DNA of 48,137 nt from Candidatus Gastranaerophilales bacterium (GTDB lineage: Bacteria; Cyanobacteriota; Vampirovibrionia; Gastranaerophilales; Gastranaerophilaceae), in NCBI GenBank assembly GCA_944325705.1, contig CALVBB010000017.1:1-48137 (forward strand), in the 5' to 3' direction. The position numbers and the translations under genes were made by a program. Within the stretch, counting starts at the first letter, position 1; each line of letters begins with the position of its first letter. The notes under the pieces are model-generated. The model was not told the origin of the DNA. It saw nothing but the letters and a program-made list of their open reading frames with translations, and did not search any database. Positions 42,053 through 48,137 of this stretch are shown piece after piece.

Positions 42053-43015
42053 ATGGAAAACGCAAGTATAGCAAGGATTTCCGGGGGAGGGGGGCAAGTA
42101 GTTTAAGCTCCTTAACCGGCACAGAACAGGGGATACAGGCAGCCGAAGAGGGTAAAGCCTTATTTTGGCGTGCATTTTTGCGGAAACTGATTGAAATAAA
42201 ATACCCCTTTGCTTCCCCCGGTTTTGGATTATTCGGGGTGTCCGAAAACTCAATGTTTCCGAACACCTTACGGGCTAACGCCCTACCGGAAAGCCGCTTT
42301 TACATTGGCAGAAGTTCTCATCACCCTCGGAATTATTGGTATTGTCGCAGCAATGACACTGCCTGCGCTTATTCAGAAAAATAACAACCGTGTGGTTGAA
42401 ACACGTCTTATGAAATTTTATTCAGCAATAAATCAGGCAGTACTGATGGCGGAAAAGGATTACGGAGATAAAAAAGTCTGGTACGAAGATTTAGCAGGAG
42501 CGGATGTCGATGAAGAAGGAAATATTATAGAGGGCTCATCTGAGGCTGAAGTATGGTTTAGAAAGTATCTTGCACCGTATATGAAGATTACTAAGATAGA
42601 AAATTCAAAAAGCGGTATAACTAAAGGCTCATTAATAATATATTTCGCTGATGGAAGTGCATTAAGAACAAGACGAAAGGATAGTACAAGAGATTGGGAT
42701 TTTTATCCCGGTAATGTGAACAAATGTCTTAATGCTCAGAAAGCGGCTGAAGGTTGGCGTGATACCGGCGGAAGATGCTCTTTTGCATTTAACTTTGTGC
42801 CGACAAGCAACACTGAATACTGGAAATACCATTACAACAGGGGCTTTGAACCGTACAAATATAAATGGGACGGAAATACAGAAACGCTTTATAATGATAG
42901 TGAATATGGCTGTAATTCGACCGGTGGCAGCAGCTGGAGGCAGTACTGTACTGCAATCATTCAGATGAACGGCTGGAAGATACCGGATGATTATCCGTAT
43001 AAGGTTTCTTATTAA
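42053..43015 (+). pseudogene. Type IV pilin-like gene F with G-rich leader and two frame breaks
   Basis: ATG 42053 has AAAGGAG before it and reads M-E-N-A-S-I-A-R-I-S-G-G-G-G-Q-V-V, then TAA at 42104. Shifting frame at G5-A-G6 (42083-42094) gives S-S-L-S-S-L-T, as in pilin B, then F-W-R-A-F. An inserted segment of about 120 bases with two hairpins follows. A second shift near 42290 enters the prepilin frame A-F-T-L-A-E-V-L-I-T-L-G-I-I-G-I-V-A-A-M-T. The globular part continues intact to 43015 and ends G-W-K-I-P-D-D-Y-P-Y. No ATG with a ribosome site exists in the pilin frame. The two shifts cancel, so net frame is kept. It is probably decayed or recombined. Confidence 0.7.
42237..42283. repeat. 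Two adjacent hairpins inside the pilin F leader
   Basis: GGTGTCCGAAAAC (42237-42249) pairs with GTTTCCGAACACC (42255-42267) at 11 of 13 positions. GGGC-TAAC-GCCC follows at 42272-42283. They sit in the segment that separates F-W-R-A-F from the pilin signal and is absent from pilin B, which suggests a small palindromic insertion. Confidence 0.6.
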
Positions 43016-43036
43016 ATAAGGTCAATATGATTTAGT

Positions 43037-43062
43037 AAAAAGCTCCTTACCGGAGCTTTTTT
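43037..43062. terminator. Bidirectional terminator after pilin F
   Basis: AAAAAGCTCC, loop, GGAGCTTTTTT. The convergent kinase gene ends within the T run. Confidence 0.85.
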
Positions 43063-43576
43063 AATCTTTCAAATCTTCCACAACTTTATCTACCTGTTTT
43101 TCAAGGTGTTCATAGTCAGAGTTGTTGTCTATGACGTAATCCCAATCCTTAATATGGTCAAGTCCGGTTTCTGTTACATCATTTTCTCCGATAAGTTCAC
43201 CTCTTTTAGCTCGTGTTTCTCTGGATGCTTCCACTCTGATTGTTTTTGCGCCTGCCTCTTTAAATACGTCATATTCATGCTGAACTCTCACATCAGTTAC
43301 CATAATGTTTCCCGGTTCATTTATAACTTTTTTAAGCCAGTAATCAGGATCCTGTGCCCGCCCCCAGTTACCCAGAGTAATCAGGTCTTTTCTGTATAAA
43401 GCTTTGTTTTTTTCAATTTCTTCATAAGTAAGATTTTTCTGCCTGCCGTATTCAAGTTTTATGGAATCCCCGATTGCGCATCTGTGAAAATCTTTCATCT
43501 TTTTTAACATCATCTTTGCAACTGTGTCTTTGCCGGAATATTGTTTTCCTGAAAATATTAATATTTTTAATGCCAT
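43061..43576 (-). CDS. P-loop (deoxy)nucleoside-monophosphate-kinase-like protein
   Basis: The protein has 171 residues. The N-terminal P-loop is F-S-G-K-Q-Y-S-G-K-D-T-V-A-K. A later V-T-D-V-R-V-Q-H-E-Y matches the family's Asp-Val-Arg segment, and V-I-D-N-N-S-D ends the last strand. This layout resembles phage-type deoxynucleotide kinases and phosphomevalonate-kinase-like proteins. The acceptor cannot be chosen from sequence. AAGGAG precedes the ATG. It is a single-gene unit convergent with pilin F. Confidence 0.8.
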   Translation of the reverse strand: MALKILIFSGKQYSGKDTVAKMMLKKMKDFHRCAIGDSIKLEYGRQKNLTYEEIEKNKALYRKDLITLGNWGRAQDPDYWLKKVINEPGNIMVTDVRVQHEYDVFKEAGAKTIRVEASRETRAKRGELIGENDVTETGLDHIKDWDYVIDNNSDYEHLEKQVDKVVEDLKD

Positions 43577-43930
43577 TCATATACTCCTTTTTTGTTATTG
43601 ATTATAACATAAGAAAAAATAGGTACGTTAAATATTAAATAGAAGTAGTGAAAACTGCCGGCAGGCAAGTTGCTGAACGTTCACCTAGTGCGATAGTGAG
43701 ACTGAATGGTTGTAGAAACTTCTGTCTGCCACGTCATTCTGAACTAGTTTCAGAATCTCTGTTATATCCGGTGCGGGGGAGCGGGGAGGGGGCAGCATAA
43801 GCCCCATATAGAAAAGGATAAACTTATTTTATAGACTTAATTCTTTTCTTAATATTTTTAAACATAGATTTGCAATTTTGCTATGTTGGTCGTACCATAA
43901 ACGAACGAGTGTAAACAGTACGATATTGGA
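43577..43930. other. 354-bp intergenic region with repeat-like pieces
   Basis: No gene is seen. It holds a segment whose reverse complement (CTCACTATCGCAC) resembles the core of the dispersed element at 37712 and 41971 (43689-43704). It also has a palindrome at 43736-43756 and a G-rich stretch at 43774-43792 (GGGGGAGCGGGGAGGGGGC). TCGTAC (43890-43895) and GTACGA (43918-43923) are 6-bp inverted arms just upstream of glyQ. No T-box elements were found. Confidence 0.6.
43736..43756. repeat. REP-like palindrome
   Basis: ATTCTGAA-CTAGT-TTCAGAAT has eight-base inverted arms, preceded by GTC. Palindromes of the TCATTCTGAA type are common dispersed repeats in many bacteria; only one copy is seen here. 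Confidence 0.55.
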
Positions 43931-43939
43931 ATGTGTGTT

Positions 43940-44824
43940 ATGGCTTTAAATTTTCAAGAATTAGTTTTTAATTTACAAAAATTCTGGTCGGATTACGGAT
44001 GTATAATCCAGCAGCCTTATGATATAGAAAAAGGTGCATCAACAATGAACCCTGCAACGTTTTTACGTTCACTGGGGCCTGAACCGTGGAATACTGCTAT
44101 GATTGAACCTTGCAGACGTCCGACAGATGCTCGTTATGGTGAAAATCCTAACAGACTCGGGCATTATTTTCAGTTTCAGGTTATATTAAAACCGTCTCCC
44201 GATAATGCTCAGGAACTTTATCTCAAAAGTCTTGAGGCTATGGGGATTGATTTGAAAGAACATGACGTAAGATTTGTTGAGGATAACTGGGAATCTCCTA
44301 CTCTAGGTGCAGCAGGTGTAGGTTGGGAAGTCTGGCTTGATGGCATGGAAATTACACAGTTTACATATTTCCAGCAGGTTGGAGGGCTTGAGGTTAAGCC
44401 GGTTGCACTTGAACTTACTTACGGTCTTGAACGTATTGCTATGTATCTACAGAATAAAGAATCCGTGTTTGATATTATGTGGAACGATACTTTAAAATAC
44501 GGCGACATTTATTTGCAAAATGAAATCGAACAGTCAAAATATAATTTTGAAGTAAGCGATGCAAAAGCTTTGTTTACCATGTTTGACCTTTATCAGAAAG
44601 AGGTTGATAATTGTGTTAGTGCAAAGCTTGTTCTTCCGGCTTATGATTATGTTTTAAAGTGTTCTCATACGTTTAATCTTCTCGATGCAAGAGGAGTTAT
44701 AAGTAAAGATGAGAGAATTAATTTTATAAACCGTGTAAGAACAATGGCGTCAGCAGTTGCAAAATTATATGTAGCACAGAGAGAAGAACTCGGGTTCCCC
44801 CTCTGTAAAGAAGAAAATAAGTAA
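43940..44824 (+). CDS. glyQ: Glycyl-tRNA synthetase alpha subunit
   Basis: The protein has 294 residues from ATG 43940. An in-frame ATG at 43931 (three residues longer) has TACGAT exactly six bases upstream and may be a leaderless start. The sequence has the GlyQ hallmarks [41 protein letters not shown] and [11 protein letters not shown]. It forms the alpha2beta2 enzyme with GlyS, whose gene is not adjacent; instead two permeases follow. Charging of tRNA-Gly. Confidence 0.95.
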   Translation: MALNFQELVFNLQKFWSDYGCIIQQPYDIEKGASTMNPATFLRSLGPEPWNTAMIEPCRRPTDARYGENPNRLGHYFQFQVILKPSPDNAQELYLKSLEAMGIDLKEHDVRFVEDNWESPTLGAAGVGWEVWLDGMEITQFTYFQQVGGLEVKPVALELTYGLERIAMYLQNKESVFDIMWNDTLKYGDIYLQNEIEQSKYNFEVSDAKALFTMFDLYQKEVDNCVSAKLVLPAYDYVLKCSHTFNLLDARGVISKDERINFINRVRTMASAVAKLYVAQREELGFPLCKEENK

Positions 44825-44833
44825 GGATACTAA

Positions 44834-46426
44834 ATGGCAGAAAAATATCATCGTGCGACATTAAGCCGCAATTTTTTGAAAACGATTACCCGCATTAAAA
44901 ATCCGGATGAAATGCTGAAAGAAGCAAAAGCTGAGGGTTTGGAAAAGACGCTGGGTGTCTGGGATTTGATTATTCTTGGTGTTGGCGCGATTATAGGTTC
45001 CGGCATATTTGCTGTTGTCGGGATTGCGGCGGCAGGTAGTGCGGACGGTTCTGCTCTCGGAGCGGGGCCGGCACTTATGGTTTCAATGGTAATAGCAGCT
45101 GTTGCCTGTATTTTTTCTGCTCTATGCTACAGTGAATTTGCAACAATGATTCCTGTTGCAGGTGGGGCTTACACCTATACGTTTGCAACTCTCGGCGAAT
45201 TCGCTGCATGGATGGTAGGCTGGGTGTTGATGCTTGAATACGCTATCGGGTTTATTGCGGTTGCTTGCGCATGGTCTAATCATTTGGTTCAGCTTTTAAG
45301 TGGTTTTGAAAAGTTTCTGCCGGCATGTGTCGCTCATCCGCCGGTATGGCTTGTGAATGATATTTTTTCGGCATCGAAACTTCTTGCCGAAAATCCTGAT
45401 ATGTTTGTTCCAAGGCTTTTTGGCGTACCTATTTGTATAAATCTGCCTGCTATTTTAATTGTGCTTTTGATTACCGCAATTCTTGTAAAAGGTACTAAAG
45501 ATTCCACAAAAATGGCCGGTATAATGGTTTTTGTCAAACTTGCAGTTATTGCATTATTTGTGCTTGCCGGTGCATTTTTTGTAAAGCCTGATAACTGGGT
45601 TCCTTTTGCTCCAAACGGTGCTGCAGGGATTTTCGCGGGGGCTTTTTTGATATTTTTTGCATATATCGGGTTTGATGCCCTTGCAACTGCTGCAGAAGAA
45701 TGCAAAAATCCGCAGAAAGATTTACCGGTAGGCATTATCGGTTCTCTTATAATCACAACTATAGTATATGTGCTTGTTGCTCTTGTATTAACTGGCATGC
45801 AGGATACTTCAGGAGCGGTTCCGGCAGCATTTTTGAAAGCTCCTATGGCATACTGCATGACGCTTGCTCATCAAAACTGGGCTGCGGGATTAATCTCTGT
45901 AGGTTCGCTTGCGGGGCTTACTTCAGTTTTGTTAGTGCTTGAAATGGCGGCTACCCGTATTTTATACGCAATGAGCAGAGATCACTTTATTTCTCAAAGA
46001 TTTCAGAAACTTCATCCAAAATTTAAAACTCCGGCACTTTTGACATGGACAGTCGGATGGCTTGCTGTTGTAGGAATTTTGACTTTAAATCTGGATGTTG
46101 CGGCAGAATTATGTAATTACGGAACATTTACTTCATTTATAATAGTTTGTGTTGCTGTTTTGATATTGAGAAAGATTGATCCAGAAAGACCAAGACCGTT
46201 TAAAGTTCCATTTTCGCCGCTCGTACCATCACTCGGTATAATTACCTGCGGCGGATTGATGATTTATAAATCCATGCAGCCTTCTAGCTCTGCATTGCTT
46301 TTCCCGGTATGGCTCGGTGTGGGTGCTATGATTTATTTACTTTACGGTTTTGTTAAAAACAGACTTAACGAAAACTTGCTTCACAATGAAAAAGTAGAAC
46401 AAAGAAGACAGGAATTATTAAAATAG
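44834..46426 (+). CDS. APC-family amino-acid permease (cationic amino acid transporter type)
   Basis: The protein has 530 residues with about 12-14 hydrophobic helices. Helix 1 has I-I-G-S-G-I-F, the backbone-binding break of APC transporters. The motif E-E-C-K-N-P-Q-K-D-L-P follows helix 6. The domain E-R-P-R-P-F-K-V-P near the end is typical of the CAT subfamily. It would import amino acids by proton or sodium coupling or exchange. It lies 9 bp after glyQ and abuts the next permease. Confidence 0.92.
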   Translation: MAEKYHRATLSRNFLKTITRIKNPDEMLKEAKAEGLEKTLGVWDLIILGVGAIIGSGIFAVVGIAAAGSADGSALGAGPALMVSMVIAAVACIFSALCYSEFATMIPVAGGAYTYTFATLGEFAAWMVGWVLMLEYAIGFIAVACAWSNHLVQLLSGFEKFLPACVAHPPVWLVNDIFSASKLLAENPDMFVPRLFGVPICINLPAILIVLLITAILVKGTKDSTKMAGIMVFVKLAVIALFVLAGAFFVKPDNWVPFAPNGAAGIFAGAFLIFFAYIGFDALATAAEECKNPQKDLPVGIIGSLIITTIVYVLVALVLTGMQDTSGAVPAAFLKAPMAYCMTLAHQNWAAGLISVGSLAGLTSVLLVLEMAATRILYAMSRDHFISQRFQKLHPKFKTPALLTWTVGWLAVVGILTLNLDVAAELCNYGTFTSFIIVCVAVLILRKIDPERPRPFKVPFSPLVPSLGIITCGGLMIYKSMQPSSSALLFPVWLGVGAMIYLLYGFVKNRLNENLLHNEKVEQRRQELLK

Positions 46427-47983
46427 ATGGATATTAAAACGATTGCAGGAAACTGCCTAAAGAAAAGAAGCCCCGATGAACTTATAGCAACCAGTAAAAA
46501 ATCAGAATTAAAAAAGACATTAAATGTATTTGACCTTATCGTAATCGGTATAGGCGCAGTTGTTGGTACCGGCATTTTCACCATAATAGGAACTGCTATT
46601 CAAGGAGGGCCTGAAGGCGCAGGTGCGGGGCCTGCCATTATTATTTCAATGGTTCTTGCGGCAGTAGCATGTGTTTTTTCTGCTCTGTGTTACAGTGAAA
46701 TTGCCGCAATGATTCCTGTTGCGGGAAGTGCATACACCTATACTTATGCAACAATGGGCGAATTTATGGCATGGATGGTAGGCTGGATTTTGATGCTGGA
46801 ATATGCTATCGGGAATATTACGGTTGCCTGTGCATGGACAGGGTATTTTGTCCAGTTTTTGAAAGGTTTTAAGCATATTCTCCCTGCGTTTGTGGTGAAT
46901 TTTCCGATGTGGCTCAGGAACGATTACAGGTTCATGTTTTCATATTGTGATAAATTTGGACTGGATCCTCATACCCAGATGCCGTATTTGTTTGATAAAA
47001 TACCGGTAGCGGTAAATCTTCCGGCTATTTTTATAGTGCTTGCGCTTACACTGTTATTGATTAAAGGTGTAAAAGAATCCACCAGGGTTGCAAGTATTAT
47101 GGTTGGTGTTAATATGTTTATGATTTTATCTTTTATCTGTGTCGGAGCGTTTTACGTAAAGCCGGAAAACTGGACGCCATTTGCCCCGAATGGATTTGAA
47201 GGAATATTTATGGGAGCGTTCCTCATATTTTTTGCATACATAGGATTTGACGCAATCTCAACAACGGCTGAGGAAACAGAGAACCCGCAGAGAGATTTGC
47301 CGATTGCAATTCTCGGAACGTTAATAATCTGTACAATTCTTTATGTCTGTGTTGCGCTTGTTTTGACAGGTAATGTTCCACTCGGACACATTGATATTCA
47401 GGCTCCTATTGCACATGCAATGAGGGCAATAGGGATGGATTGGTTTGCAGGGCTTATTTCAATAGGTGCACTTTGTGCGTTAACGTCTGTTCTTTTAATT
47501 TATCAACTCGGAACAACCCGAATTTTATACGCAATGAGCCGCGACAGATTTTTGCCAAAATCCTTAAGACTTATACATAAAAAATTCAGAACCCCGCATG
47601 TTCTCACATGGATTTCGGGTATTGTGGTAATTGTTTGTTCGCTGTTTATGGATTTGAATATCTCGGCCGAACTCTGTAATTTCGGAACTTTTACATCTTT
47701 TATAATAATCTGTATTGCAGTATTAATTTTGAGAAAAACAGAACCGGAAAGAGAAAGACCGTTTAAGGTTCCTTTCTGCCCGGTATTTCCTGTTCTTGGA
47801 ATTTTAACCTGCGGCGGGCTTATGGTTTATTCTATGAAATTTTTGAAAACATCATCACTGTATTTCCCGCTTTGGTTAGCCATGGGTGTTTTGATATATA
47901 CAACTTACGGCTACAGCCAGAAGCGGCTTGAGGAGAAAAAACGGAATTCGTTTAAACCTGCAAAGCAAAAGCTTGAAGTTTAA
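46427..47983 (+). CDS. APC-family amino-acid permease, second copy
   Basis: The protein has 518 residues and is a close paralogue of the permease just upstream: V-V-G-T-G-I-F in helix 1, A-E-E-T-E-N-P-Q-R-D-L-P after helix 6 and E-R-P-F-K-V-P near the end. The extracytoplasmic loop at about 150-185 differs most, which may change substrate choice. The ATG directly follows the TAG of the first copy. Tandem duplication is evident. Confidence 0.92.
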   Translation: MDIKTIAGNCLKKRSPDELIATSKKSELKKTLNVFDLIVIGIGAVVGTGIFTIIGTAIQGGPEGAGAGPAIIISMVLAAVACVFSALCYSEIAAMIPVAGSAYTYTYATMGEFMAWMVGWILMLEYAIGNITVACAWTGYFVQFLKGFKHILPAFVVNFPMWLRNDYRFMFSYCDKFGLDPHTQMPYLFDKIPVAVNLPAIFIVLALTLLLIKGVKESTRVASIMVGVNMFMILSFICVGAFYVKPENWTPFAPNGFEGIFMGAFLIFFAYIGFDAISTTAEETENPQRDLPIAILGTLIICTILYVCVALVLTGNVPLGHIDIQAPIAHAMRAIGMDWFAGLISIGALCALTSVLLIYQLGTTRILYAMSRDRFLPKSLRLIHKKFRTPHVLTWISGIVVIVCSLFMDLNISAELCNFGTFTSFIIICIAVLILRKTEPERERPFKVPFCPVFPVLGILTCGGLMVYSMKFLKTSSLYFPLWLAMGVLIYTTYGYSQKRLEEKKRNSFKPAKQKLEV

Positions 47984-48001
47984 TAAAAAATAGCTTATAA
48001 T
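47973..48001 (+). promoter_or_regulatory. Promoter of a leader like that of pilin F
   Basis: TTGAAG (47973-47978), 17 bp and TATAAT (47996-48001). It is followed by the same AAAAAAGGCAG as at 41911-41921. It overlaps the end of the second permease. Confidence 0.68.
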
Positions 48002-48039
48002 AAAAAAGGCAGGATTAAAATAAATAGGAAAAGCAATAA

Positions 48040-48123
48040 ATGATTTCTCGAACACGCTTCCGCGCTGTTTCCGCAATCGCCTCAAAAAGTTGTTTACATG
48101 TTGAAAAGAAGCGGAAGATTTGA
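48040..48123 (+). CDS. Possible 27-residue leader peptide
   Basis: ATG 48040 to TGA 48121-48123, with AGGAAA upstream, encodes M-I-S-R-T-R-F-R-A-V-S-A-I-A-S-K and eleven more residues. It sits 44 bases after a TATAAT, as the 41952 frame does (47). The codons resemble the pilin F leader only loosely. A pilin-type gene may lie beyond the window. Confidence 0.35.
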   Translation: MISRTRFRAVSAIASKSCLHVEKKRKI

Positions 48124-48129
48124 TATAAT
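48121..48129 (+). promoter_or_regulatory. Extended -10 at the window end
   Basis: TGATATAAT is identical to the metF -10. The start site and gene would be at or beyond the window edge. Confidence 0.45.
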
Positions 48130-48137
48130 TAAAGTAG

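Noticed and set aside
41904-42266. 120-codon frame on the minus strand opposite the pilin F leader
   Set aside because: It is antisense to the leader repeat, with no ribosome site and no conserved features; its hydrophobic stretch follows from T-rich DNA.
43577-43939. T-box riboswitch upstream of glyQ
   Set aside because: No T-box sequence, specifier stem or antiterminator was seen in the 354-bp gap.

Overview
The window is a low-GC, gene-dense stretch of bacterial chromosome. Several features together suggest an uncultured, gut-type non-photosynthetic cyanobacterial relative (Vampirovibrionia/Melainabacteria, order Gastranaerophilales). These are six scattered proteins with the prepilin start F-T-L-A-E-V-L-I-T-L-G, an S-layer-homology protein, an orphan FlhB next to a sigma-28-like factor, and several lineage-type proteins with Asn/Gln-rich N-termini carrying S/T-F-T-G-like motifs. 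That placement is inference from protein style, not from a marker search. The genetic code is standard: TAA, TAG and TGA all end genes here.

Layout. 1-108: 3' part of tRNA-Tyr and its terminator. 0.3-4 kb: two unknown helical proteins flanking a MerR regulator. 4.1-6.4 kb: SLH protein, pilin A and its divergent XRE regulator. 6.4-9.3 kb: translationally coupled rqcH (ribosome rescue) and a UmuC-like polymerase. 9.4-15.4 kb: NfeD and SPFH membrane pair, a DUF2142-type membrane protein, aspS, a small unknown protein and ribF. 15.4-17.4 kb: pilin B (frame broken at a G10 tract), an XRE regulator and pilin C. 17.5-21.8 kb (minus strand): orphan transketolase C-terminal half, ftsE, ftsX, a degenerate receiver/GGDEF-like protein and a cysteine hydrolase. 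22-24.4 kb: Pro/Gln-rich HEAT protein, XRE regulator and pilin D (interrupted by an amber codon). 24.5-30 kb: two overlapping plsC genes, a phosphohexomutase and a SulP transporter. 30-33.4 kb: metF, deoC, flhB and a sigma-28-like factor. 33.4-36.5 kb (minus): two hydrolase-like proteins without Sec signals. 36.6-41.8 kb: stand-alone TOPRIM protein, pilin E, a GH13-like enzyme and a NarL-type response regulator. 41.9-43.6 kb: pilin F (doubly frame-broken, with a hairpin insert) and a P-loop kinase. 43.9-48 kb: glyQ and two APC permeases, then a promoter and mini-ORF resembling the leader of pilin F.

The most unusual content is the pilin-like family. Three of the six genes (A, C, D) are transcribed divergently from a small XRE-type regulator. 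Two (B, F) share a leader with a G-rich tract that puts the start codon out of frame, and the DNA after the tract is identical for 23 bases. One (D) carries a single in-frame stop. Promoters with near-consensus -35/-10 boxes and 17-bp spacers stand before pilins A-F. Together these look like a regulated and possibly phase-variable set of surface pseudopilins.

Promoter grammar is also notable. An extended -10 (TGnTAnnnT) recurs. At rqcH, ribF and metF the -10 hexamer sits so that the predicted +1 is the A of the ATG, which implies leaderless mRNAs. No CRISPR array, insertion sequence, prophage or known riboswitch was recognised.
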